From: Edaphobacter paludis | Lineage (GTDB): Bacteria > Acidobacteriota > Terriglobia > Terriglobales > Acidobacteriaceae | Reading direction: 5' to 3' | Length of the DNA stretch: 64,000 nt | Assembly (NCBI RefSeq): GCF_039993895.1 | Contig: NZ_CP121194.1 | Span: forward strand, 3,162,001 to 3,226,000 | Shown: positions 26,073 through 35,215 of the stretch, piece by piece | How positions within the stretch are numbered: position 1 is the first letter of the stretch | Layout of the letters: each line of letters begins with the position of its first letter | Notes under the pieces: model-generated | What the model saw: only the letters and a program-made list of their open reading frames with translations | What the model was told of the DNA's origin: nothing | The model's database searches: none | Translations under genes and position numbers: made by a program

Positions 26073-27014
26073 ATGGGGATCAGCTGGGAACAAGCTCTGG
26101 ATTGCTTCAATAGTGATGACTTGATTGGAATCGGCATGGAGGCCGACGCGGTGCGGCGCAAACTGCATCCGGAGGGCGTGGTGAGCTATGCCATCGACCG
26201 GAAGATCGATTGTGCAACAGCTCCATTCGAGGCGCTCTACCAACAGATTCACGCGACCGTGGAGATGGGTGGGACAGGCGTAACTCTACGCCAGCGGGTC
26301 GATGCAGAACGGAAAATTGATTGGTATGAAGAATTGTTTGCCGGAGTGAGGGAGCAGTTCCCTGCCCTATGGCTGCATTGTCTTTCTGCCAGTGAGATCC
26401 TGGCCATTGCAGTCCGCTCACGACTGACCGTGCGGGATACGATTCTGCGGCTGCGGGATGCTGGCCTCCGCTCGATCCCAGGTGACGATGCCGGAATTCT
26501 GGATGATGCGGTGCAGCAGCAGAGTGGCCGGGACAGGTGGACCGTGGCAGACTGGGTTTCAACACACCGCACAGCGCACGAGTTGGGCATTCGGACGACT
26601 GCTGGGATGACATTTGGCGTGGGCGAGAGTTTTGAACAGAGGCTGAACCATCTTGACGCCGTGCGGCAGTTGCAGGAGGAGACCGGCGGATTTACCGCGT
26701 TTACTCCGGTGAGCTTTCAACCCCGCAAGGTCGGCGTGAGCGGCTTCGAGGAGGCGACTGCAGTGGAATATCTCAAGACGCTGGCTATCTCTCGGATGGT
26801 TTTGGACAATATCGATAACGTGCAGGCCGACCTGGAGACGCAGGGGTTGAAGGTCTTGCAGATGGGACTGCGGTTTGGCGGGAACGATGTGGGTTCAGTG
26901 CTGTGGGATGGGGCGGATGACACGACTGAGGAGGACCTGCGGCGAGTAATCCGCGGCGCGGGTTTCAAACCGGTGCAGCGGGATACGCTGTATCAAACGA
27001 TGTTTTTGAACTAG
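26073..27014 (+). CDS. MqnC-like protein lacking the radical-SAM cluster motif
   Basis: The 313-residue product aligns by eye with dehypoxanthine futalosine cyclase (MqnC), a radical-SAM enzyme of menaquinone synthesis: ADAVRRKLHP and VSYAIDRKI at the start, WYEELFAGVREQFPALWLHCLSASEI, LRDAGLRSIPGDDAGIL, and TAGMTFGVGESFEQRLNHL with QEETGGFTAFTPVSFQP. The segment that should carry CxxxCxxC between the DR..I strand and the GGTG helix is deleted; only isolated cysteines (C11, C47 and one in LHCLS) remain. The enzyme therefore cannot bind the usual 4Fe-4S cluster and is presumably non-catalytic or repurposed. The frame is intact, with no sign of frameshift. Confidence 0.8.
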   Translation: MGISWEQALDCFNSDDLIGIGMEADAVRRKLHPEGVVSYAIDRKIDCATAPFEALYQQIHATVEMGGTGVTLRQRVDAERKIDWYEELFAGVREQFPALWLHCLSASEILAIAVRSRLTVRDTILRLRDAGLRSIPGDDAGILDDAVQQQSGRDRWTVADWVSTHRTAHELGIRTTAGMTFGVGESFEQRLNHLDAVRQLQEETGGFTAFTPVSFQPRKVGVSGFEEATAVEYLKTLAISRMVLDNIDNVQADLETQGLKVLQMGLRFGGNDVGSVLWDGADDTTEEDLRRVIRGAGFKPVQRDTLYQTMFLN

Positions 27015-27129
27015 AGCCGCAAGCGGGCCAAATGGAAGCCGTTAGCTTCGCGTAGAATCGTCAAATTAGCAACTTTCGCTGGAGTATCTCCTGTTTTCTT
27101 TCGTTCAATCGATTCCGTCTACGCTCGCC

Positions 27130-28755
27130 ATGCTGGTAGCTCCGCATGGCTTTGGCCATTATTGGAAGACCCACTACGCCGACAAGACGTTCGAACACCT
27201 GTACCGGTGGAATACGTTCGATACGTGCATGTTGATTCCCTACTTCATCGTGATGGTGATTCTGGCGTTCTATGGGATTCACCGGTATCAGCTGGTCTGG
27301 CTCTATTACAAGAACAAGAAGAATGCGCCAAAGTGGGATGAGCCGCCCGCGCGGTTTGCCGAAGGCCAGCTGCCGTTTGTGACGGTGCAATTGCCGATGT
27401 TCAACGAACAGTTTGTGATCGATCGGCTTATGGAAGCTGTGTGTCAGCTTGAGTATCCTCGCGACCGGCTTGAGATTCAGGTGCTGGATGACTCGACCGA
27501 TGAGACCCAGACCGTGGCCCGGGAGATGGTAGAACGATATGCTTCGGGCGCCATGGGAATGCCGCCACAGCCGATTTTTTATCTACACCGCACCAACCGG
27601 CATGGGTATAAGGCCGGAGCGTTGGACAAAGGCCTCGATGTTGCAAGGGGCGAGCTGGTGGCGATATTCGATGCGGACTTTGTGCCTCCGCCACGGTGGC
27701 TGATGCAGGTGGTGCACCATTTTGCCGAGCCGGAGATCGGCATGGTGCAAACGCGCTGGACGCACCTGAACCGGAACTATAGCTTTCTGACTCAAGTCGA
27801 AGCCATCCTGCTGGACGGGCACTTTGTATTGGAGCATGGCGGGCGCAGCCGGTCTGGTGTGTTCTTCAACTTCAACGGCACGGCAGGGATGTGGCGGCGG
27901 CAAACGATCACGGACGCTGGCGGATGGCAGCACGACACGCTGACAGAGGACACCGACCTCAGCTACAGGGCGCAACTGGTGGGGTGGAAGTTCAAGTATC
28001 TCCAGGATGTGGAGTGTCCGGCGGAGCTGCCGATTGAGATGACCGCCTTCAAGACGCAGCAGGCGCGCTGGGCGAAGGGACTGATCCAAACGGCGAAGAA
28101 GATTCTGCCGCAGGTGATGAAGAGCGATGCGCCGTGGCATACCAAGCTCGAGGCGTGGTATCACCTGACGGCGAATATCAGCTATCCGCTGATGATCATA
28201 CTGAGCGTGCTGCTCATGCCAGCGATGATTATCCGGAGCTGGCAGGGCTATCTGCAGATGCTGCTGATCGACTTTCCACTGTTCATGGCGAGCACGATGT
28301 CGGTGTCGACGTTTTATCTTGTCAGCCAGAAGGAGCTGTTTCCCAAGGCATGGCATAAGAGGATCTTCTACGTGCCGTTTCTGCTGGCGCTGGGAGGCAT
28401 TGGGCTCACGATCACCAATACCAAGGCCGTCATGGAAGCCCTCTTTGGTGTAAAGAGCGCATTCGCGCGGACTCCGAAGTACAAGGTGCTGAAGAAGGGT
28501 GAAAAGTCCCAGGCCAAGGTCTACCGGAAACGGCTGGGGATTGTGCCGTGGATCGAGCTGGTGCTCGGAGCTTACTTTGCGTGGACGGTCTGGTATGCCG
28601 TCTCCACGGAGAACTTCTTCACTGTGCCATTCCTGCTTCTGTTTGTGTTCGGATACTGGTACACCGGCCTGCTGAGCCTGCTACAAGGGCGGTTTGAGCG
28701 AGGCGGAAGTGCTGGGCAGGAGATGCACGAGAAGCCTTATCCGATTGGGATATGA
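27130..28755 (+). CDS. Processive family 2 glycosyltransferase, cellulose synthase/CslA-like
   Basis: The 541-residue membrane protein has a helix at about 33-52, a GT-A domain with DDS (120-122), DAD (181-183), TEDTD (272-276) and the processive QQARW motif (310-314), then four or more helices from residue 340 onward. It would polymerise a beta-linked glycan from a nucleotide sugar; CslA-like enzymes use GDP-mannose, and manC lies about 16 kb away. The frame stays open upstream to 27070 with hydrophobic residues but no standard start codon, so a longer N-terminus from CTG is conceivable. Confidence 0.9.
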   Translation: MLVAPHGFGHYWKTHYADKTFEHLYRWNTFDTCMLIPYFIVMVILAFYGIHRYQLVWLYYKNKKNAPKWDEPPARFAEGQLPFVTVQLPMFNEQFVIDRLMEAVCQLEYPRDRLEIQVLDDSTDETQTVAREMVERYASGAMGMPPQPIFYLHRTNRHGYKAGALDKGLDVARGELVAIFDADFVPPPRWLMQVVHHFAEPEIGMVQTRWTHLNRNYSFLTQVEAILLDGHFVLEHGGRSRSGVFFNFNGTAGMWRRQTITDAGGWQHDTLTEDTDLSYRAQLVGWKFKYLQDVECPAELPIEMTAFKTQQARWAKGLIQTAKKILPQVMKSDAPWHTKLEAWYHLTANISYPLMIILSVLLMPAMIIRSWQGYLQMLLIDFPLFMASTMSVSTFYLVSQKELFPKAWHKRIFYVPFLLALGGIGLTITNTKAVMEALFGVKSAFARTPKYKVLKKGEKSQAKVYRKRLGIVPWIELVLGAYFAWTVWYAVSTENFFTVPFLLLFVFGYWYTGLLSLLQGRFERGGSAGQEMHEKPYPIGI

Positions 28756-28776
28756 GACTGGTACGGAGATGAAGAA

Positions 28777-28801
28777 AGCCCGGCATTGAGCCGGGCTTTT
28801 T
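28777..28801. terminator. Bidirectional intrinsic terminator
   Basis: An 8-bp perfect stem AGCCCGGC/GCCGGGCT with a 5-base loop is followed by TTTTT on the plus strand and by TTTCTTC on the minus strand. It serves the GT2 gene and the convergent beta-barrel gene. Confidence 0.85.
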
Positions 28802-28822
28802 CTGTGTTCAGGTTGGTGAAGG

Positions 28823-29812
28823 TTAGAAACGTATGCCGAAGGTCACCGGGATCAATGTGGTTCGAGCGCTGGCCTGGGGGAATGCGTTGAAGTAGCTGGT
28901 ATTTCCGCTAACGTCGAAGCGACGCGCCTGATTGTCAGTCCAGACGTAACGTGCCTCTCCATAGAAGCGGGTGCCGGACCAGCGGGAGACCTTGTAGGTA
29001 AAGCCGAGGCCGGCATTTACGCCAAAGGCATTGCTGGCGTACTTGTCGATGGGCTGGTTGGCCTGGTACTGATAGCAACCATAGTATGGATCGCAGTAGG
29101 TTCCGATGCCGGGTATGGTGAAGACAGTGGCCTTATGATAGTAGCCGGCGCCGCCGGTGACATAAGCTCCCCAGGTATCAGACGTGTAGTAATTGACGAT
29201 GGGATCCAACGAAAAGGACCAGTCGTGAATATAGCCGTTGAGTTGGGTGAGAGAGTTTCCATTCTGATCGGTCGCACCAAGGCTGTTGTAAAGGGCGAGC
29301 TGGTTGTTGAGCGTGTGGGTCTGGATGCCCATCTTGTCGTAGTCAAACTGGAGCAACACACCTAGAGTCTTGTTGAAATTACGCCCTCCGCCAACCTGAA
29401 ACCTCCAACCGGGAGATGCGTAATTGTGTGTACCGCCCGTTGGCAGGTTGAAGCCGCCGCCAACCATGAAGGTGTATTTTTGTGAGCCGTCGGGATTGGT
29501 GTGGCTATCGCTGTAGTTCGGACGGCGGTAGCGGCGGCGCGGCGGAGGCTGCATCGCGGCTGCAGGGCTGGGATCGAAGCGCTCCGTTGCGACAGTCTCG
29601 GAGTCCGACGAACTTGAACTGGAACTCGGTGAGGAAAGATCGAGTGGTGCCATGAGGCTCGCCTGAAGATTAAGAGCAGGCTGCGCCGGTGCCGCTGTGG
29701 CGGCTGGCTGCTGGGCCTCGAGACCAAGCGTGGCGGCTGCGGTAAAGACGCCGAAGGCCGCGGTGCGAAGAAGGAGGGTGGAAAGGCGATTTTTATTGCT
29801 CGTCGTGTGCAT
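28823..29812 (-). CDS. Outer-membrane beta-barrel protein
   Basis: The 329-residue product has a signal peptide (basic start, hydrophobic 12-31, cut near LEAQ), a Ser/Pro/Ala-rich linker to about residue 95, then alternating amphipathic strands such as YTFMVGGGFNLPTGG and FQVGGGRNFNKTLGVLLQFDYD, with a terminal aromatic residue (VTFGIRF) as expected for barrel insertion by BAM. It resembles OmpW/OmpA-type eight-strand barrels. No ligand can be assigned. It ends at the bidirectional terminator. Confidence 0.83.
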   Translation of the reverse strand: MHTTSNKNRLSTLLLRTAAFGVFTAAATLGLEAQQPAATAAPAQPALNLQASLMAPLDLSSPSSSSSSSDSETVATERFDPSPAAAMQPPPRRRYRRPNYSDSHTNPDGSQKYTFMVGGGFNLPTGGTHNYASPGWRFQVGGGRNFNKTLGVLLQFDYDKMGIQTHTLNNQLALYNSLGATDQNGNSLTQLNGYIHDWSFSLDPIVNYYTSDTWGAYVTGGAGYYHKATVFTIPGIGTYCDPYYGCYQYQANQPIDKYASNAFGVNAGLGFTYKVSRWSGTRFYGEARYVWTDNQARRFDVSGNTSYFNAFPQASARTTLIPVTFGIRF

Positions 29813-29924
29813 CTTAAAGGCTCCCTTGGTTCTGCGAATGCTGCTGTCTGCGAGTTCTTCCTAAGCTTCAACCCGGCTAATGTGCGCTTGTTGTGTAGGA
29901 CGCTTAAAAAACCGTTTTGGATGA

Positions 29925-29970
29925 CAAAAAAATAGTCACGTGCATTCCGTTAGTACAGGATGCACGTGAC
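29925..29970 (-). terminator. Intrinsic terminator of the RNase E/G gene
   Basis: On the minus strand, about 20 bp after the stop codon, GTCACGTGCATCC pairs with GGAATGCACGTGAC (one bulge), followed by TATTTTTTT. The 11-bp perfect outer stem makes this a strong terminator. Confidence 0.85.
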
Positions 29971-29989
29971 TTAGATATAACCGAGCGCT

Positions 29990-32900
29990 TTAGTGGATGT
30001 CGAACTGCTCGGGGTGAAGGCTGGGATCGGATTTGACCAGGATAGTTTTACCGACCATCTCTTCCATCTCCTGCAACCATTTCGTCGAAGACTTGAGTTG
30101 CTTGACGACGTCAGGATGGACGCGCAGCATGACATCCCCGCGGTCGAGGTGCTTCTGCATCTTGCGCATCTCGACGTAGATGTCGTTGCATACCGTGACT
30201 GGAGACTTGACCATTCCAGTACCCACACAGACGTTGCACGTGGTGGAGAGGGTGCGCTCGAGCGACTGCTTGACCCGCTTACGGGTGATGGCGACCAGGC
30301 CAAAGTCATTGAACTGAAGAACCTTCGATGGGGCACGGTCGCTCTTGAGCTCTTCTTCGAGGGCGGCCATGACCCGATTGCGATTCTTGCGCTCATCCAT
30401 GTCGATGAAGTCGATGATGATGATGCCGCCCAGGTCGCGCAGGCGAATCTGACGGACGATCTCGGGAATCGCATCGAGGTTGGTCTTGACGATGGTGTCT
30501 TCGAGGCGGGCGGTCTTGCCGACAAACTTGCCGGTGTTGATATCGATCGCGACGAGGGCTTCGGTCTGGTTGATGACGATGCTGCCGCCGGATTTGAGCC
30601 ACACCTTCGAGCGAAGGGCCTTGTTTATCTCTTCGGTAATGCCGAACTGCTCGAAGAGAGGAGTCTCTTTGGTATAGAGCTTGACGCGGCGGATGAGCGA
30701 GGGCTGGAAGCGCTGCAGGAATCGCAGCACTCGCTCATACTCGGTCTCGGTGTCGACCCAGATGGCAGAGAAGTTATCAGTGACCTGATCGCGAAGGATG
30801 CGCTCGACTAGGTTCAGGTCGTGATAGATGAGAGCCGGGGATTTGCTGGACTCCGAGCGCTGCTTGATGTCGGCCCAGAGGTTGAGCAGGAAGCGGAGAT
30901 CGCTGCGCAGCTCTTCTTCACTGGCACCCGACGCGGCGGTTCGGACGATGAAGCCTCCCGAGGCCTCACCCTTTTCGCTGAGCAGAATTTCCTTCAGACG
31001 GCGGCGTTCGCTGTCGGACTCGATCTTGCGAGAGACGCCGGTGTGATTGACCGTCGGCATGAAGACCAGGAAGCGGCCAGGAAGAGCGATGTGCGAGGTA
31101 ATGCGCGCACCCTTCTTGGCGATGGGCTCCTTGGCAATCTGGACGAGAACCTCCTGGCCCGGCTTCAGCAATTCGCTGATCGCGGGCAGATTGGTCGTCT
31201 GCATCGAGTTGCGTCCGCCACGACGGTCCCGGCTCCCCCCGCTGCGTTCGCGGTCGCCTGCGCCGCCGGTGTAGCGGGGGCGGTCGCCACGGCTACGGTC
31301 ACCACGGCGTCCATCACGACGGGCACCATCGCGGCGACTGCTTCGGCCACGGTCGCCATCGCGCGGACGTTCCTGATCAGGCGCGGTCTGAGATTGGTCG
31401 AAGCCGGTAGCAGCGGCATGTTCGCCCTCTTCGTGGATGAGGCCGTCTTCTTCGTCCGCTTCGTCTTCCTCTTCGGATACGTCGGATTCATCGAGGTCTT
31501 CTTCGTACTCGTGAGTGCCGTCGTCGAAGGAGTCTTCTTCTTCGAGCTCTTCAAGCTCGTCGTCTTCGATGACGCTGTTGCCGGAGCTGGTGATCTCGTC
31601 GATAGACATCTCGCGGATCATGGTGCCCAGGTCTGCGGCGCCTTCGAGGGTCTCCTCTTCGTCAAGGTCGTCCATCTCTTCGATGGAGCTGGCCTGAAGA
31701 GTGGTGGGGTAATCCTCTTCTTCTATGACTTCTTCTTCGAGTTCCCCAGCGCCGGGCGCGAATTGCTGAGGTACCGGCTCGATGCCGTCTTCAACGGCAT
31801 TCTCGGCGGGATTGGCGATGACGGTCTCGTGCTGGATCGGAGAAGCAGGTTCGATTGCCGGCTCAGGCGTGAACGCCGCAACAGGAGGCTCGGTAGCCAT
31901 CTCGCCAGTGGCATGGATGGCGGTGAACTCATGCGCTGCGGGCTCTTCTATGTGCTCGGCGTGATGCTCTATCGGCTCTTCTATTGTCGGGGCGCTCTGA
32001 CGAAACTCACTGGGCGCGACGGGATCGACGCGGTAGGAGGCAGAGGCGTCGGTGGGCTCGTACTCGGACGGCGGTGTGGATTCGTGGGCTTGTTCGACAG
32101 ACGCCTGCTCAATGGGCTCGGCCTCGACTGCTTCGGGAACCTCGACTGCTTCGCTGATGCTGGCCTGCTGCTGGTGGTCGTTGCGAAGGCTGGGCTGAGA
32201 GCCGGAACGATGTTCAGCGCGCGGTTCCTGACGGGAGTCACGGGATTCCGGGCGGCGGTGGCGTGAGAGACTTTCGCCGGGAAGAATAGCTCCGCCGTCC
32301 CATCCGGTGGGAACTTCATAGCCGGGCGATGAGGCCAGGATAATGGTCGGCTCAGCTGTCTTGGCGGTGGCCTGAGGCTGATCGCCGTCTTTGCGGTACT
32401 TCGAGAGCGATTCGCCGGGGAGCACGATGGGCTCGGGTGGTGGGCCATCCGTGCCTGCTGACTCGTTGGAGGGAGCGTCGTCCACGCCATAGAGCGAGGT
32501 CCGGGGGGCAAAGCCGCGAGGGGTACGGCGCTGGCCAGCATCGCGGTCGCGTCCGCCACGATCATTTCGACCTCCGCGGTCGTTACGTCCACCGCGGTCT
32601 CCACGATCGTTGCGCCCATTGCGGTCGCGGCGTTCCGTGTTCTCCGTTGCCGATTCGGGTGCCGGGTACGCGGCAGGAACAGGCGCGGAGTTGCGTGGAG
32701 TAGACCGCTCGGCTGCGCCTTCGAGGTCAAGGGGGGAGTCATACTGACTCTCGTTCTGCTCCTCGGGATCGGGAGCGGTGAACTCAGATTGTGCATCGGC
32801 ATTAACAGGCTGCACTGAGGCGTCACGCTGACCGGGGCGGCCACGGCGGCGTCCACGACGGCCACGCCAGCGGCGGCTTCCATCGGCACCGGGAGCGCCT

Positions 32901-33457
32901 TCGCCGATCTCGGCGGTGTCGGCAGGTTCGGCGGAGAGACTGTCGGGGTGAGGGCCGAAGTCGCTCTCCGGAGTGAAGTCGGCGACGATAGCTTCGGGAT
33001 TCTCTAACGGCTGAGCAGTATCGGAGCCGGGCTGGCGGTTGCCGCGGCGGCGGTCGTTGCGGCCCCGGCCCCCACGGTCGCGGCCCCGGTCACCGCGCTC
33101 GGGGCGAGCGGCGGATTCTTCAGAGGGAGCGGCGGTTGCGCCTTCGAGGGTAACGGGTGTCTCACGGCGGCGGTTGTCGGCACGCTTGCCATGGTCGCCG
33201 TTGGTGTCGAAGTCTGCGGAGTCGCCGGCTTCTTCCATGAAGTCGGTGATGTAAAGGAAGGCGTCGCGCTCAAGGCCGATGTCCACAAAACTGGACTGCA
33301 TGCCCGGCAGAACGCGCGTGACGCGTCCGTTATAGATGGAACCGGCGAGGGTATATTCGTTCTCGCGCTCGTAATAAATTTCGGTGAGGTCGTCGTTTTC
33401 GACGATGGCAAGCCGCGTCTCGTGCGGCGTACTTGAGATATAAATTTCTTTCGACAT
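29990..33457 (-). CDS. Ribonuclease E/G with a giant insertion in the S1 domain
   Basis: RNase E/G cuts single-stranded RNA in rRNA processing and mRNA decay. The catalytic parts are present: the S1 start GSIYNGRVTRVLPGMQSSFVDIG (about 39-61, quoted in part), catalytic D972 in AIDINTG and D1016 in IIIDFIDM, and the zinc-link CNVC at 1074-1077. Between the two S1 halves (about 75 to 756) lies an insertion of roughly 680 residues, made of Arg/Gly/Asp-rich repeats, then an acidic stretch, then another RGD/RR-rich stretch. E. coli has about 20 residues there. Total length is 1155. The insertion is low complexity and probably disordered, comparable in composition to the C-terminal scaffold of RNase E but at a different place. 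Confidence 0.93.
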   Translation of the reverse strand: MSKEIYISSTPHETRLAIVENDDLTEIYYERENEYTLAGSIYNGRVTRVLPGMQSSFVDIGLERDAFLYITDFMEEAGDSADFDTNGDHGKRADNRRRETPVTLEGATAAPSEESAARPERGDRGRDRGGRGRNDRRRGNRQPGSDTAQPLENPEAIVADFTPESDFGPHPDSLSAEPADTAEIGEGAPGADGSRRWRGRRGRRRGRPGQRDASVQPVNADAQSEFTAPDPEEQNESQYDSPLDLEGAAERSTPRNSAPVPAAYPAPESATENTERRDRNGRNDRGDRGGRNDRGGRNDRGGRDRDAGQRRTPRGFAPRTSLYGVDDAPSNESAGTDGPPPEPIVLPGESLSKYRKDGDQPQATAKTAEPTIILASSPGYEVPTGWDGGAILPGESLSRHRRPESRDSRQEPRAEHRSGSQPSLRNDHQQQASISEAVEVPEAVEAEPIEQASVEQAHESTPPSEYEPTDASASYRVDPVAPSEFRQSAPTIEEPIEHHAEHIEEPAAHEFTAIHATGEMATEPPVAAFTPEPAIEPASPIQHETVIANPAENAVEDGIEPVPQQFAPGAGELEEEVIEEEDYPTTLQASSIEEMDDLDEEETLEGAADLGTMIREMSIDEITSSGNSVIEDDELEELEEEDSFDDGTHEYEEDLDESDVSEEEDEADEEDGLIHEEGEHAAATGFDQSQTAPDQERPRDGDRGRSSRRDGARRDGRRGDRSRGDRPRYTGGAGDRERSGGSRDRRGGRNSMQTTNLPAISELLKPGQEVLVQIAKEPIAKKGARITSHIALPGRFLVFMPTVNHTGVSRKIESDSERRRLKEILLSEKGEASGGFIVRTAASGASEEELRSDLRFLLNLWADIKQRSESSKSPALIYHDLNLVERILRDQVTDNFSAIWVDTETEYERVLRFLQRFQPSLIRRVKLYTKETPLFEQFGITEEINKALRSKVWLKSGGSIVINQTEALVAIDINTGKFVGKTARLEDTIVKTNLDAIPEIVRQIRLRDLGGIIIIDFIDMDERKNRNRVMAALEEELKSDRAPSKVLQFNDFGLVAITRKRVKQSLERTLSTTCNVCVGTGMVKSPVTVCNDIYVEMRKMQKHLDRGDVMLRVHPDVVKQLKSSTKWLQEMEEMVGKTILVKSDPSLHPEQFDIH

Positions 33458-34051
33458 TCTCTTACTCTTTCTGCCCGCCCTGGTTGAGGCGCGAGCGGCA
33501 GACGAGGCAGAGAGCGAGATCGGGAGTGGCTCCTAGCTATAAATTCTAGGTGCAGCTCACCGTGGGTACGGACAGGATGCGGGATGCAGAAGCGCGTGAA
33601 CGACGATCAAAGATAAGTGCGAGATGAGTAAACAACTCTGCCGCAACCGCGCGTTCAAACAACGCGGGGATAGCGACACTCAGGAGATCGATGACACGAG
33701 GGGATGCTTCGAACAAAAGCGAACATGCGGAGTTTGTGACCGAAACAACCTCAACATCTGAAACTTGAGGCGGGGCCGTTTGCCTTCCGGATGCAATCAT
33801 TTCCCTGAAACCTGTCCGGCCAACGGAATCGATCGTCTCTCGCCTGGCCGGCCTTTTCTTCTAAAAATGCTTCTAAAAAAAGCTTCTAAAGATCTTGTTG
33901 CCGCTGCCGGCGCCTTGCGCCAAAGGGAGCGGGTTGTTTTGCTGCCCGGCATCTGGCCGAACAGGTGTTGCCAATAGTATTGCACCAAATCTGCTGCAAC
34001 GGCGGAGATGGGTGCTTCTTTGAGTTCGGGAAATTGTAACCGATTCCCAAA
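33458..34051. other. Long intergenic region upstream of the RNase E/G gene
   Basis: About 590 bp without a convincing gene. An 84-codon minus frame (33546-33800) has no family signature or ribosome site. On the minus strand TTTTAGAAG-like units recur three times near 33857-33890, next to a GGCCGGCC inverted repeat. Some of this is likely the long 5' leader of the RNase mRNA, which in E. coli mediates autoregulation; that is inference. Confidence 0.4.
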
Positions 34052-35152
34052 CTAGTTCACGAACCGGCGCATACGAATGTTCATAACAATCCCGAGCGCG
34101 AGGAAGGTGAAGAGAATCGACGATCCGCCATAGCTCATGAGCGGAAGAGGGATTCCCGTGACCGGCATCAGACCGACGACCATGCCTATATTGACCGCAA
34201 TCTGGAAGATGATGACGGCGACGACCCCCATGATGATGAAGGTGCCAGGCAGATCTGAAGCTGTTTGAGCGTTCTGAATCAAACGCATCAATATAAGAAA
34301 GTATAACAGGATGACACCAAGGGCGCCGATGAAGCCATGCTCCTCGCAGAAGGCGGCGAAGATGAAGTCCGTATAAGGGATCGGCAGAAAATCGCCCTGC
34401 GTCTGCGTTCCCTTGTTCGCTCCTTTGCCCCAGATGCCCCCCGAGCCCACGGCGATCAGCGACTGGCGGATCTGGTAGCCGGAGCCGCGCGGGTCGGTGT
34501 CGGGATTGAGGAAGGCGTTGATGCGAGCCTGCTGATAGGGCTTGAGGTGTTTGCCGCTCTTCCACGCCCCTACTCCCACCAGAGTGACGGCCAGGAGGAT
34601 GATGGCTGCCTGCTTGAAGCGCATCCCGCCAAGGAAGAGACCGCAGAAGAGGATGGGCAGGTAGGTAAGCGAGGTGCCGAGGTCCGGCTGCTTGAGCACC
34701 ATGAGCATCGGAATGCAGACCAGTGCGAAGGCCTTGGCGATGTCCTTCCAGGTGAGTTCCTTGCCCGCGAGCCCCCAAAAGTAACGGGCGATAGTGACGA
34801 TCAGTACGAGTTTGACCCACTCGGAGGGTTGAAAGTGAATTCCGCCGGGGAATTTGATCCAGCGGCGGCCTCCCAGCACCTTAGTGCCGAAGGCGAGAAC
34901 AGCCATCAGGGCCACGATGCTGATGCCATACGCCCAGTGAGCGATGTCGATGAGGCGGTGATAGTCGATCAGCGAGATCAGAAACATCAAAACTAGACCG
35001 CTCGCCAGAAAGCCGATCTGCTTCTGATCGAAGCCGTGGAATTTGGTGTGAACCGTGGCTGATTTAATTTCGAGGACGGAGATGACCGAGAGTACAAGGA
35101 CGAAGCCAAGCAGAACCCAATCGAAATCGCGGAAAGAAAAGAGGCGGCGCAT
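34052..35152 (-). CDS. rodA: Peptidoglycan glycosyltransferase RodA
   Basis: RodA is the SEDS-family polymerase of the elongasome, working with PBP2 at the inner membrane. The 366-residue protein has about ten membrane helices, GGRRWIKF after the third helix, QPSEWVKL, QPDLGTSL with the catalytic aspartate, and the C-terminal PVTGIPLPLMSYGGSS. Length is usual. It lies downstream of mrdA, separated from it by the glutaminase-like gene. Confidence 0.95.
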   Translation of the reverse strand: MRRLFSFRDFDWVLLGFVLVLSVISVLEIKSATVHTKFHGFDQKQIGFLASGLVLMFLISLIDYHRLIDIAHWAYGISIVALMAVLAFGTKVLGGRRWIKFPGGIHFQPSEWVKLVLIVTIARYFWGLAGKELTWKDIAKAFALVCIPMLMVLKQPDLGTSLTYLPILFCGLFLGGMRFKQAAIILLAVTLVGVGAWKSGKHLKPYQQARINAFLNPDTDPRGSGYQIRQSLIAVGSGGIWGKGANKGTQTQGDFLPIPYTDFIFAAFCEEHGFIGALGVILLYFLILMRLIQNAQTASDLPGTFIIMGVVAVIIFQIAVNIGMVVGLMPVTGIPLPLMSYGGSSILFTFLALGIVMNIRMRRFVN

Positions 35153-35215
35153 GTGCTGGCTACTATCTTAGCCGGACAAATGCACCGCCGTCGGTTTGCA
35201 TGGATGCTGAAAAGG

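Noticed and set aside
30821-32266. Long plus-strand frame (481 codons) opposite the RNase E/G insertion
   Set aside because: It is the complement of a low-complexity GC-rich coding stretch; its translation has no domain and the minus frame carries conserved motifs on both sides.
29990-33457. Possibility that the RNase region is two genes or a frameshift fusion
   Set aside because: A single frame stays open across the whole region and the S1 halves on each side are complementary, which favours one protein with an insertion.
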